Below are positions 10,340 through 22,900 of a DNA stretch of 64,000 nt, piece after piece (within the stretch, counting starts at the first letter, position 1; the number at the start of each line of letters is the position of its first letter). The stretch covers positions 2,480,001 to 2,544,000 of the forward strand of contig JARUPY010000088.1 in NCBI GenBank assembly GCA_029817715.1, given 5' to 3'. The DNA is from Melastoma dodecandrum. Taxonomy: Eukaryota; Streptophyta; Magnoliopsida; Myrtales; Melastomataceae. A program made the position numbers and the translations under genes. The notes beneath the pieces are model-generated. The model did not search any database and had not been told where the DNA came from. It was given only the letters and a program-made list of their open reading frames with translations.

Positions 10340-13300
10340 TGTACGCACGCCTTCCGGCCTAGCACACGCGCGGGCGCTTGTCCCTCATCCAAAAATGGCT
10401 CCGTTTATAAAAATGTGTTGTTTAACCTAGGTAAACAATTACGGAGTCGCCACCGACTTAATTTTGAAAATTGGTCTAAGTCGGAAAACCAGAGTAGGAT
10501 TCGGGGATCCTTGATTACTAACTCTTACACTTAAACATGCGAAAGGTGGCGTTTGCTCCAAAAGTTTGCTTTTGATTAACGGGTGTTGGACCCGATCCGG
10601 GCATGACTCCGGACTCATGTCAATGTTTTACGGGCATTGGACCCGATCCGGGCCTTTTGGGCCTGAACTCATGTGTGTTGGTTTGACAAACAACATGCGA
10701 CGATAAAATCCTAAAGCCTAATAGCATGTACCGCAACCACAGATCAAATATTTAGATCAAAGGGAGCGAGGAAGGGTGGTGATCGTGGGCCTATGCACTT
10801 GGGCCCACGATCCGTTACATGTGGAAATAACAAAATATCGGGAGGCCCGCACCTCCCTCATGTACCTGAGATGACGGTTGGAGCCGCTTTAATATCTTGA
10901 CATCGCGATTTTTACACACGCGGTTTGATACACGCGCCTTCATGTACTCTTCGGTCTTTGGCCTCCGTCTTGTTGAATTCTCGCACTCCTCGATTGATGT
11001 TCATGTAAAGCAAACAAGAGAGTGGTCAAAAAAAAATTCTAATTTAAATCGAATCGAATGATTATAACTTAATTGAGTAAGAGGGATACTTACGGGGCGT
11101 TATGAGCCCGTTGAGTCAATCTCCGTAATGTAGGAGGAGAGTCCTTGAGTGTGTCCATGGTGAAGACTTTGGTTCCTCGGATGATCCATGCGATTCTCGC
11201 GGTTTTCATGCAGAACAACGAAAATTGTATTTTTGCAGGAAGGTTAGTAATCCAAAGATGCGAAAATCATGAAATAAACACGAGGACAAATCACGTGTGT
11301 TAGGAATATTACTCAAATGGTTGTTAATAATAAAAATAAAAGTTCAAAGTAAATCATATTAAAGAAAATTAAATCGATGTTGCGGTGTCTGGGGCATGGA
11401 GTAAATTGTCAATTTTTAGAAAAAAAAAGATCACGTAAACTAGGCTGAATGAAAGTAATAATTAAAAGAAATCCCACGAATTCAAATTGTACTATATAAA
11501 AAAAATCAATTCGACATCTTAAAAAAAATAAATAAAAATTGAAACTTTAGAACAAGAAGAAAGGGGATCGCACGTTACCTGCTTTGGGAGAGCCGCATCT
11601 GGGTTTGGGCATCAAACCTCCCGTAGCTGCCGTTGATTAAAGGAGAAGACGAAATCCGGGTCGTCGGGGGATTGCTGGAAAGGAAAGCCCCCAAGACCGC
11701 CGAGATATCGCTCTAGAGAGTCGTTCGAAGCTGTCGCGTTGCCCCCCGTGAAGAACAGCCTTGGGGATGCTGGAGCTGTTCGTGACCGCAGACCACGTGG
11801 CCGGATCTGGAGGATGAGCATCATCCTGTCGCTGCCGGGCTGGTTGCGAATCCGAGGACGTCGCTGCTGGAGAGACGTCACTGCGTTGCTCTGAAGACGC
11901 CATTGCCGAGGAGGACATCGGAAGGAAGAGGGTTTGCCGCTGTTGGACTCGGGAATGTCGGAGAGGCCGGGTTGCTGCCGCTGTCAGTTCTGAAGACGCC
12001 GTGGAGACAGGTTGCTGCTGCCAGATGTTCTGAAGACGCCGTTGGGACTGGTTGCTGCCGCTGGATCTCTCGGGGTTGCTGATCCAAGGGAACACTAGAG
12101 GAGGGGCTGCGCTGCCGGAACTCCTTGGGGGTTGGGATCATGTCTCACTGCCATTGGGGTCGCCTTTGGAATCCTCTTGTTCGCCTCCAACTTCGTGACC
12201 TGCACCTGAAATGACGAACATCGGTAGAAAAGGAGGCCTCCCGCAAGGCCACATGGCTGCGGGAGGCAGTTGTTTGCGATTCGGCTGGGAAAGGAATTGT
12301 TCGTTGTTCCTATTCGTTTTTAACAGCCCAGACAGCGGACGCCGTTGGTTGCCGTTGCCATATCCAGAGGAGTTGAAGACCATCGTGTTTGTTGTTGCAG
12401 CGGCCATCTCCAGTTGTGATTGACGGCAACCGGGTTTGGGCTGACGACGGAGGGATTTCCATGTCTTTGGCATGGACTCACCTTGACTGGAGGGTGACGG
12501 GGACGCGGCAGGGGTCAATCAGGAAAATGGTGGTCTCTCCGTATGTCGTTGAACGCTGGAGACGTGGGCGGACGACGAGGAGAAGGAGCGCGACCTGCCT
12601 CCAGGAGATACAAAACAAAACTGGTTGCTCGGGAGGCTTTGGCTCCGGCGGACTGTCTAGTGTCGATGATTGGGAATAGCGGGTGTGGCGCCGGTGAGGA
12701 ATCGCTGATGACCGCTTTGGGGTGCTACCGACGAAAATGAGGCGTCATGTCGTCGGTGCTAGTGGAGTTGCTGGGAAACCGTTAGTTGTCGAGACTATCA
12801 CTGTTAGTGTTGGACCTGGAGATAGAATTCGGAGGGATTGTTTTTGTCTCCTCCCATGATTCGGGGAAATTGTATCTGCCCGCCCCCGGAAGAAGGTGGT
12901 CCTCTCTCCCCTGTTTATGTGCCTCATCCCTCTAGGACAATCCTTTCGTTCCGAAAATCTCGGGGAGGATCGTGGGGAAGCCGTTGAGAGGCTGAAAAAT
13001 GGAGAACGTGGGAGTCAAAGGTGGTTGGAGAATCCGCGGGGGCAGATTTTTTTAATCTTTATGGTCACTCCCTCATCTTGTTGCCGTTTGAGCTAAAATC
13101 GGGTGTCTCCTTGTTGATCCCTTGGCTTGGGTGGACACGTGTGTTGCACCAGGATAGAACACTGGAAAGACCATTGCATCTACTCCCCAGCAGCTTTAAA
13201 CCGAATGCTTTGATAGCAATTATGATGTTTGGATTTCCAATCCATTTCATCGAGGGTTCTTTCATTTTGTGGAATGTAGGAGGCAAGGTGCCCCAGGTCA

Positions 13301-14072
13301 TTGTCTCAAATCCCAGAGTCAATCTTATATTTGGTCGTCTCTTCACGGTCTTGCAAATTGCTTAGTCCAAGTAAGGCCACATATAAAGGAGAGACTTGTG
13401 TGAATTGGGTTGCACTACTGTTAGTTGCTGGAAGGCAATTTTGAATGCCTTGATCAATCCACATGTACAGCAGCTGATGTAGCAGCTCAAACTACATATA
13501 ATTTGGCACTCATGCTGAGATTCACATAAACATCACAACGTTCTTCGCCGCGAGTCATGAACTCATGGCAGTAGTGTTCTTAAGCGATCAGGGGGATAAT
13601 GCTCGTGATGCTTTGTTTTCCAGCTGTTCACCCCAGGTTGTTACATGGAAATGGATATTGCCGATAGTTGGGCCAGACACATGCGATGCGGCTTGCTGGT
13701 TCTGACGTCAGGCTCGTTCGCAGAGTTAAGTTCCTTGGACACCCCTCCTCCCCTCCAATCATGTTCTTCGAACTTCCCGGTGAAACCTTTGCCGTAATTA
13801 TTGTTCAGCTTGTTTCATCTTAAATTCCTCGACGTAATCGGGAACAACTTAGATGCTATTTTTTTATGTTCTATAGCTGGAGACAATCTCATTCCGTGAT
13901 TGAAAAGATCGGATGGATAAGTGTTGGGGATGATCATGGGACTTGTATGTTTCTGTGAAAGAGGGATATGAATGACCACAGCTCCCATCTCCCCATCGAA
14001 CACGATCTGTCGTTAAAGACAGACGCTCCATACAAATCCTTTGAAGGAAGAGGCACGATTTGGGGATCTACA
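10340..14072 (-). repeat. 3' LTR, type A
   Basis: In sense orientation it starts TGTAGATCCCC and ends GCGTGCGTACA. The outer ~600 bp (10340-10900) is homologous to the same end of the type B LTRs; the middle differs. A GC-rich segment at 11580-13100 has overlapping open frames on both strands but no recognisable protein. Inside that segment, a box 'ctgaagacgcc' recurs near 11890, 11991 and 12030 with 'gttgctgccgctg' between, a short degenerate tandem repeat. Compared with 37976-41718 it lacks a 14-bp duplication near 10921 and has 8 extra bp near 12745. Confidence 0.85.
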
Positions 14073-14110
14073 GTTTGCCCCTCCTTGTGTGGGAATTTTT
14101 TTGAAAAATT
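14073..14110 (-). promoter_or_regulatory. Polypurine tract and hairpin at the 3' end of the type A element
   Basis: The plus strand reads gtttgcccctcc next to the LTR, a purine run (GGAGGGGCAAAC) on the sense strand. Directly beside it CCTTGTGTG and CACACAAGG form a 9-bp stem, extended by A/T and G-U pairs around a short loop. The type B elements have the same arrangement with a different stem sequence. Confidence 0.65.
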
Positions 14111-14287
14111 TTCACACAAGGATTTCATGTACTTTCTGAGATAAGCATGGAGGGCGCAACAAATAAGCTCATGTAACTCGTTTTGCGAAGAAAGTATTAG
14201 TTAAGGAACGAATACTCCCTTTCATGTGATTCGTTGGTTTGTCAATGGGGAATTAACCAAGATTGCACTGTCTTGTCTCAGGGTAGC

Positions 14288-14490
14288 TTGGAGGTATGCC
14301 CCAGAATCGCTTGGAGATATGTCCATGATCGGTCGGGGATTTGCCCCTGGATCGGTCGGGGATTTGCCCTAGGATTGCTCGTAGATTTGTTTATGATTAC
14401 TCGGAGATTTTCCCCAGGATTGTTCGAAGATCTGTCCCATGATCGCTTGGAGATTTTCCCCAGGATCACATGAAGATTTGCCCCGGATTG
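14288..14490 (+). repeat. 22-24-bp minisatellite, about nine copies
   Basis: Units of the form 'cttggagatttgccccagga' followed by 'tcg/ttg' recur in tandem with point variation. Homologous blocks lie at 22843-23043 and 31396-31600 in the other array copies. The pattern was therefore present before the units were duplicated. Confidence 0.8.
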
Positions 14491-16936
14491 TTCACGTATT
14501 GTCATCGTTGTTGTTTAGCCAACGAAGGCTGTTTCGAAACTTTGGTTCGAAATTTTTCCACCATGCCGCCCTCGCCTTCATCGTCTACCTAGGATGTTCA
14601 TGTACCTATGAGACAAGCCGAAGGGCAAAGCAAGTAAGTTCATGTAACCTGTTCTGCAGAGAAAGTATTAGTTGAGGAACGAATACTCCCTTTCATGTAA
14701 ATCGTCGTTTTGTTGACAATGAAGGATATTTTGAAGCTTTGGCTCAAAACTGTTTCAAGGCTTTGGCTCGAAACTTTACCACCCTGCCACCCACGCCTTC
14801 GTCAACATGCGACAAGGGCTAAGAATAAGTGAGCTCATGTAACTTATTTTTTGCAAGTAGGAAGTATTGATCAAGGAACGAATACTCCCTTTTATGTGTA
14901 GTAACATTTAAGAGTATCTGCGTTGGGTGCTTGTGGCAGTTTTTCTCTGTTAATATGGTTGCTTTCTTGAAAGGGCATGCCAAGTCAATTATCCTTGGAT
15001 GTGCATTGTTGATTGCCCATTGACGTGTGGCTGGGCGGGTAACTGGCCTCTCATGTTGTGGGCTTGGAATGAGTTCCAGAGATCAGTAGTTGAATTTCTG
15101 CTGGATTAATTGCTTAGGTACCGTGGATGAGCTTGATGGGAGTTGCCACAGTCCGAGTGCGCGTCGTCGTTGAGTAGATTGCATGTTCTTTGATGTAGGG
15201 TAAAACTATTATGCAAGCGTTGCCCCAAACGATTCATCTTGGTGGTTTGAGCATCGGTGGCCCCGCCAGACATGTATTGAGTTGTTGAAAGGTGGGTAAC
15301 GCAAATAGGAGCTTCTGATGCCGGTCACGCTGTGTATTTGCCGTCTCTTGAAGAATCTGGTCCATGTTCATGTTTTTTGTCGTGGGGATGCTTTGGATCC
15401 GGCGTTCGTCCAGTTCATGTTATCGAAGAAACAATGAGGCTGACTCTGTACACTTCGAGTAATCGTATTTGGAGGTGGATTGCTTGCAGGTGTTTAGATC
15501 TCGCGAGGTCGTTGTGAAGGCCGAGGTTTGCCACTTGTGCTAGAATGTATTATTGACATGGTGAAGAAAGCCGACGACGGGATGTAAGCTAGAGGATCTG
15601 TCTCTTGTGACTCTTCTCAGGAATGTCGATGTCGAGGGTGAGAGTTGAGAAGTAGATTAAGGGACTGCCCCATCTTGAGGATCGATACTTGGGTTGTATG
15701 GTGGCGTCCTTGTCTAGAATGAAGTTTTCGTTGGAGCCGAGGTTGTGCCAACTGATGATGTAGTGAGATCACTTTTGTTTCTTTGGAGCGGTTGTCGGAT
15801 CAGTAGGGGCGTGATGTCCCAATGTGTCCGATTGTAGCATGTCCATGAACGGCTCTATGGGCTCGTCATTAGCTTTGATGTTGACTGCGGTTGGCTGGTG
15901 AGATGTAACCTCCTTGGTGTTTTCATGTTGTGTTGTAGATTCGACTTTGAACTTTGATAGCCGTTGGGTGATCTTTGGTGTTCATGGTTGGCTTTGTACT
16001 TTGGTAGCTGCCGATATCACTTTGGGCTCATGTCGTTCGACGCACGGCTTTGGATCTTGGTAGCCGTAATGGAAACTTTGGTCTTCATGTTGTTAGATGT
16101 TTGACTTTGGGCCTTGGTAGTCATCGATGAATCCTTGACATTCTTGTGCTTGTAGATTTGTAATATCATGCTTTGTCGCTGATCTCGTTCGGGAAGCCAT
16201 GATGGAGAATTAAACCTTTAAACAAAAACGTAGAGAAGGATTGTATTAGTAACGTGTAACAAAGTGCTCGATGCATGATACATTTGTGATGTTGTATTAA
16301 TCGCGTTCGTTTATGATTGGGAGCATGCATTACATAAATGTTATTTTAAATGAAATGTAGTAATGCAATGAAACAGGTACTGCAAATGATGTGTTAATCG
16401 AAAACTGTAATCAGACATATATTCATGTAGTTGCTTAAATGTATAAATGCAATAAGCAGTCATAGTAAGTAGAGAAGGTAGAAATGAATGCCCTTAAAGT
16501 AATAAACCAAGCCCAGCTGCGAAATAAGCAATGTTAGTTCACAGTTTATCGCAAACAAGGCATACCTGACACCTGTCTCTGCACACGTAGCAGTCACTTA
16601 GTAACAGACAAATGCACGTGTGGTGTCTGGTACCTGTAGTGAGCAACCAATTCTAGACTCAGAAGGGGTTTCTAAGACCTCCCTCGGACAAAAGGAGGCG
16701 GGGCCCCGGCCAAAAACCATACCGCAAATAGCAGCAAGCTGAGCCTCTCGGTGACCCCCCTAAATATCCTAGCCCCGGGTTCGGGCACACCTAAATATGC
16801 CTAGGAAAGCAGTAAACAAACACAACCATGAGAGCATTCAAAGGGCACCGAGCCAAGCAATGACACACGCAAACAAGAACTCCTCTCCACATGTGGATTA
16901 AAATGTAAGAGCGTTCGAAAAGAATCCACATGCAGT

Positions 16937-16955
16937 GTCCCCAGCGGAGTCGCCA
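16937..16955 (-). promoter_or_regulatory. Primer-binding site after LTR B1
   Basis: The plus strand reads GTCCCCAGCGGAGTCGCCA, so the sense strand is TGGCGACTCCGCTGGGGAC, 7 nt after the LTR end. It begins with the TGG expected for pairing with a tRNA 3' CCA end, and resembles the tRNA-Arg-type PBS of Tat/Ogre elements as I recall it. Confidence 0.7.
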
Positions 16956-16962
16956 TCCGGGA

Positions 16963-19892
16963 TGTACGCGCGCCTTCCGGCCTAGCACGCGCGTGGCGAT
17001 TCGAACGACACGAGGATCCGGGCCCGCTCTTCAAGGTCCAACCGGTCGACGTCACGACTCGAGCGTCGGACATTGCGGAAGGGAATTGGGTGATCCCTCC
17101 CTAGGTTCCTAACTGGGCCTGCTCGAATCCTCGCCGACCGTCTCTGTTTTTCTAAGAGGCGGCGGGCGAAAGGCGGAGCATGATCCGAAGGAGGAACTTT
17201 CGGGAGGAATCGGGAGCGGCTCGTGTCGCCGTTACCCATCCAAAATGGCTCCGTAAAAAATGTTGTTGTTTAACCCAGGTAAACTAAACGGAGTTGCCAC
17301 CGACTTTATTTATAAAAGATGTTTAAGTCGGAAAAAAACAGTTGGTTCGGGGATTCCTATTTACTAACTCTTACATTCTAACATGCGAAAAAGGGAGGTG
17401 GCGTTTGCACCAAAAGATTTGCTTTTGTTTAACGGGCGTTGGACCCGATCCGGGCATGACTCCGGACTCATGTCAATGTTTTACGGGCGTTGGACCCGAT
17501 TCAGGCTTTGGACCCGAACTCATGTTTGTTGATAGCAAACAACATGCGACAATAAACCTATGGGCCTAAGGCATGCGGACAAGTACAGACAATTATTTAA
17601 ATCAAAGGGGGCGGGGAAGGATGGTGACCGTGGGCCTATGCACTTGGGCCCACGGCCCGTTACAAGTGGATTTTCTATCTTTTTCGGGAGGCCCGCACCT
17701 CCCCTTTGTACCTGTGGCCCGCCGGGATGGCATGTCATCGGCTAAGGCTTATCAGTTGGGCCACTTTGGTGACGTACCTCCACCACGGGTCCTCAGAGTC
17801 GCTGTGTGGAATCCTCGAAATTGTTTGTTGATTTTTCATGTAATATAAAATGGAAATTTGGTTAGAATGTTCAAATAATAAGAGTTGTATAATCACAAAA
17901 CACAACGAATACGAATTACGCATAGTTCAGAAAGCGATCTATAACTTTGACTCGGATTGTCCGATTTAAACAAAATTTAAACCAAAAGATCCAAAACTTA
18001 ATGGCGAGTTTGCATGTAAAATTTTATAAAAATCTAACGGTGCAATCTCACAAAATCAAGGAACTAATTTGGCTGTCCGGAAAAGCAGAACAGCTTGCAC
18101 CGACAGCGTTATTCCTATCATATCATGGTCTTGGAGTACAAAAGGACTTCACAGAAAGGTAAGGCAATGAAGAATTCGTTTGTAAAATTCCACATGGATC
18201 CAACGGTTGGATCGAAAGATATGCTCGTGCAAAAATTGAAAGTAATATAAATAGCTTGTCCAGTTTGGCTGACCTGAGCCGTTGGAACAAAAATTGATAT
18301 CTTTTCATCCACATTATGAAAAAATGTGTATGAAATGTCAAAATCAACATGATTAAGTGAAGAACATATTTACAAAATTTAAGTACACTCCAACGGTTTG
18401 ATCCGCGGGTATTGTGCAAAGAGTGAAGTAGCGACGCTCGGCAGACCTCACTTGGTGTACAGTCTGTTCACGAGGCCGTATCTTGTTATTACAGAAACTT
18501 CAACGGTTAGTTAACATATGAAAACAATTATATTGAAGTCTAGTTTCTGTTCAAAAAGTTTGAACAAGATCCAATGGTTAGATCTCCAGCAATGTCCCCG
18601 GAAGTAACAATGCGACAGACTGCTCTGTTGCGGCCATTGAAGGTGGCGCTAGTTTCGGGGGGCATATCTTGGTCATCGATTAACCAAAAATTAAAATAAA
18701 AATATTCCCAAGATCATCACTCATTGTAGATCATTTGACCTTTTGGGTTCGAGGTTCGAAAATGTCCGTAACCTCTTTGAAAAAAAGAGCCTTTTGAGGC
18801 GTTGCCGCTGAAAACAATCGAAATAGAAGGCCAGGAGATGTCCCGACACTTTCGTGCCACAAATGAATGCAAAATCGACCCCAAAGCTACCGTGAAAGCT
18901 TTGAGGTCTAAAAAACGTATGAAAATGTATTTCGAGAGGAGTTTAAATGATTACGACCTGTTTACGTTGTGGTTAAGTGTCGACGGGAGATGGCACGCCG
19001 GCTGTCCTTTGTCCTTTGGCTGTTACGACCTTGTCTGAAGGCTCGTTCCTCACCCCATAGTGTGTGTGGTAGGCCAAAAAAGAAAAGGAACGACAGAGTC
19101 AGCATATCAAACATGGTAGAAGCATGATTGAATTAGCAAAGTGAGATGAGACCTCACCGAGGGGTTACCTCGCCTCGGGGTGGCCCGAGGAGGATGAACG
19201 ACGTCGGGAGGGCTTTGGCTCGTCAGGAGGCTTTGGGTCGTCAGCACTGGAGAAGGGGAGTCCTTGGCTCTAGTTTCTGTATGTACGTCGGGAGGAGTTG
19301 GCTTCCGGCGTTGATGTGTATGGAGGAGGAGTTGGCCTCCGATTCCCAGTGAAGCCTCTAGTTCCCCAGAGGAGAGGACGAACGTCTGGGAGGAGGGACG
19401 TCTCCAGCGATTCTCTGATTGTCTAAAGGTCTGATTTTTCTTCTCTGATAAAAATCGTCTGAACAATCTGGAGGGATCCTGTCTTTTAGGAGGGAGGCTT
19501 TGACAGGAGAGGATTCCAGAGATTTTTTTTACGTGTGATAGTCTCTGATTGTCTGAAAGGGAATCGTGAGAATAAAAATGAAATAAATGAAAAGGATAGA
19601 AATTATTCTCTGATTGATTGTTTTTTTCCTTTTGATCAAAAGGTGATAGGAATATCAGAAGGGTTAGAGGAATAGTGTCTAGGTTCATCGTCTGATAAGA
19701 CAAGGAAGGTAAGATATTTTTTTTAATAGGGAATGTAATATATTTTGGGGAGTGATGGAGGGGATTGAACGTGATTAATATACGATGCAAAAATCTTGAA
19801 TGTTTTAAATGTGATTAGGAGATAGTTGTTGATTAGATTTTGTTTGAAAATCTTAAAAGATAAATATTTGTGGGAAAATTTGGGGTATTACA
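16963..19892 (-). repeat. LTR type B, copy 1 (2,930 bp)
   Basis: Sense strand starts TGTAATACCCC and ends CGCGCGTACA. It is bounded by a PBS on one side (16937-16955) and a polypurine tract plus hairpin on the other (19893-19930). Near-identical to 25516-28447 and 34073-36985. The terminal ~750 bp is homologous to the type A LTR. The longest open frame inside (minus strand, 19107-19790) is broken by indels in the other copies and has no recognisable domain. Confidence 0.85.
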
Positions 19893-19930
19893 GTTGCCCC
19901 TCTTTGCGAGGAAATTTTGAGAAGATTTTC
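19893..19930 (-). promoter_or_regulatory. Polypurine tract and hairpin, type B (unit 1)
   Basis: Sense-strand purine run AAAGAGGGGCAAC abuts the LTR. Beside it CTTTGCGAG and CTCGCAAAG form a 9-bp stem, extended inward by about eight mostly A/T pairs. It is the positional equivalent of the type A hairpin at 14083-14119 with a different sequence. Confidence 0.65.
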
Positions 19931-22900
19931 TCGCAAAGACTTCATTAATACCCCAAATTGTGGATTTAGGATATTCTTGATAGACCTGTACTTTGGGATT
20001 TAATTAAGAAAACTGTTAGTAATAAATGAGACCCCGTGAAATACGGGGGGTATTGAAATATGTGTGATCACAACTCTCATGCATGTCATGATTTATTTTG
20101 ATGATGCTTATTAGGATCACTTCTGAGCGAGAACAGAGAAGGGCTTCTAACTTTTATCTCGGCTCACTCTTACTTCTGAAACCTGTCACGATGGGATTTT
20201 AGAATTCCTTTGACTTGGATGCTCATGTACCTGTCGAAGGAGTCTTTGTATGGTTATAATGTGGGTTTGGCATAAGGCCTTTTGGTTGAGGTTCTAAATT
20301 CTTTGTTTTAGGAAACGAATCTATGGACCTCATCGGGAGCTGTTAGACCACAAAAGTTTCACCGTCCAAACGAATTCTCCACCTTCCAGGCGGCATGCCA
20401 GCTGAAACGCTCAGTTGGGGATTGATGAAGATTTCACTGGTGACATTTGATGATCCACTTTGAGGATGCTTTTCTCCTTGATTTGTTGGAGAAAGACACG
20501 TTTGCTCTTGCGACCGTCTATGTCGGCCATGATACTTTATTTTTGTTATTTTGATTATGCGCTTTACTTTTTTAAAGACTTTGGTCTTTGCGCTGACTCT
20601 GCTTTTTCTTTACTAAACTATAGGGATTTGCGCCATTTTCTTTCTCTCATTGATTTCCTGGGAGATGCTTTGGACTCCTTATGAAATTGTTTGAAGATGC
20701 TCTGTCCTTGGGAGCGACTTGACTGGAGTGCACGTCCGATGATGGTGCCTCTTCACTTGAACCTTAAGAAAGTGTCGCCTCTATGGTCCATTGCTCCCGG
20801 TTTCTGACTACACGAGCTCCATTTACCTCAGTGTGAGGCGGTCCTTAGACTCAGTGGGACTAGTGTGTGTAGAAACTTCGACTTTGGCTCAGAAGGGCTA
20901 GCAATGATCATGTACGTGTTTGGGATAGAGAATAAATGATCGATCTCATCCCGGTCTGAGCATCTTTCGTCAAAGAATTCTTTGTTCGCCCGGACTTTAC
21001 ATGTGAACCCTCATAGTGTTTGCACTTAGCACTCTGGGGTAGGTGTTTAGGAATGGGTTTGCCTTCTCTATTCTCGCCCAGAAGCATTGCTATTGTTAAT
21101 ATCTTTTGAAATTAGATGCAAATGGGCATACGAATGCTTAATAAATGATTAGGTTAAGATACGCAAACCTGTTTGGAGACATTGCAAGTTTCACGGGGAA
21201 AGTGTTTGCACTTTCCTGGCCCAGTTATGTTCTTTGAGATTAGAATCGAACGGCTTCCATCCAACCACCCACGCCGTTGCCTAGGAGTTTGTACCGCACT
21301 GTGTGGATGCCCATGTGCCTACACAGTTGATAACGGACAGAGACGAAGTTAGCTCATGTACTTCGACTCTCGTTTAGGGAGATAATAATGAAATAAAGTA
21401 TCCGCTGGGGAGATGAGATGGATATGTCCGTCTCGATGATAGTTCTGGAAAAATATGCTTGTATCCTTCTTGAGGAATGCAACGTATGTAATCAACTTCA
21501 GCTTGAATGAAGGCAGGACTCCAGCTGGGGAAATGAAGATATGACTCCATCTGGGGAATTATGAAAAATTTTGTTAGAGAGCAGTGTAGATGATACTCCC
21601 TTTTGGTATGGTCATTTTCGGTGATGACAAAGGCAATTTCGAAGCTTTGGTTCGAAATTTTCCACCCAACCGCCCGCGCCTTTGTTCGTAATGCAGGATG
21701 TTCATGTACCTACACTCGCCAAAGGGCGGACAACAAGTAAGCTCATGTAACTTTTTTTTGTTAAAGTAAGAATGAAGTTTGCTCATTAACTTTATTTATA
21801 TGAAAAGTGAAGTAGAGCCTTGATACTTCCCTTTTGTGTGTTTCGTCATTGCATCTCCGTCCGATGGAATCAAAGGATTGACGAAGATTACTCATGCCTG
21901 ATGTCTATTGTGTAAGGAAGCTCATGTACCTATCAAATAGATGGCGAGAAACAAGTAAGTTCATGTGACTTGTTTCTGTTAGAGTAAGAATGAAGTTTGC
22001 TCATGTAACTTCATTTGTAAGAAAAGTGAAGAAGAGTTTTGGTACTTTCCTTTTACATGGTTTCGTCATTGCGTCTTCGTCCGATGGAATCGAAGGTTTG
22101 ACGAAATGGGTACTCTGGTTTTGTATCCTTTGTGTAATTTCGTCAGTGCATCTTCGTCCGTAAAAATCGAAGGATTGACGAAATTGCGACAAGATTTTGG
22201 CTTGAAGCTTTGCCTCCCTGCCACCCTCGCCTTTGGCATAGGAGTTGTGTACCATTCGTGTGAGGAGCTCTTGTACCTGCCCACGAGACAAAGGACGTAA
22301 ACGAAATCGGCTTATGTAATTTCATTTAGCTTGATAAAGAGAGTAATGACGGAGTGATTCTCCCATTTAATGTGTATTGTCGATGTTCATTGTCCCAGTT
22401 CTTTGGGGATGTAAAGAAGTTTGTTGATGAAGGTTGTGTTCTGAAGTTCTGGTTTGAAGCTTTATTGTTTGTCTTCATTGTCTTCCTAGGGCGCTCATGT
22501 AGCCCTTTCATGTAATTTGTTGTCTTGTTGATGACATGTTGTTTTGAAACTTTGGTTTTCATTATCTGCCTAGGGCGCTCATGTATCTCTTTCATGTAAT
22601 TTGTGGTGTTGTTGATGACATGTTGCTCCGAAGCTTTGGTTCGAAATTTATTGATTGTCTTGTGGTTCGTCTAGGATTTCATGTACTTTCTGAGATAAGC
22701 ATGGAGGGCGCAACAAATAAGCTCATGTAACTCGTTTTGCGAAGAAAGTATTAGTTAAGAAACAAATACTCCCTTTCATGTGTTTTGTTGGTTTGTCAAT
22801 GGGGAATTAACCAAGATTGCTCTGTCTTGTATCAGGATAGCTTGGAGGTATGCCCCAGGATCGCTTGGAGATATGTCCATGATCACTCGGAGATTTGACC

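Larger units (their letters stand above)
14111..16962 (-). repeat. Internal region, first (3'-truncated) copy of the tandem array
   Basis: From about 14121 this copy matches 22676-25515 and 31233-34072 base for base with few differences, at offsets of 8,555 and ~17,110. The ~2.7 kb of internal sequence that lies next to the polypurine tract in the full units (19893-22675) is missing. It is replaced by the type A polypurine tract, joined within 'aggatttcatgta'. It contains the 22-bp minisatellite (14288-14490) and two ~190-bp degenerate repeats (14500-14900). No protein-coding gene is recognised. On the sense strand a short ATG-initiated frame (MASRTRS...) begins near 16198 and stops after about 36 codons; it could be the start of a dead gag, which is an inference. 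Confidence 0.7.

Noticed and set aside
16100..16200. Possible gag start (MASRTRSATK...) on the sense strand of the LARD interior
   Set aside because: The frame stops after about 36 codons in the copy I translated (24754), and no gag domain follows in any frame. At most a relic, so not listed as a gene.
19107..19790. 227-codon minus-strand ORF inside LTR B1
   Set aside because: Low-complexity His/Ser/Pro-rich translation with no domain. It is broken by poly-T and other indels in LTR B2 and B3, so it is not under coding constraint.
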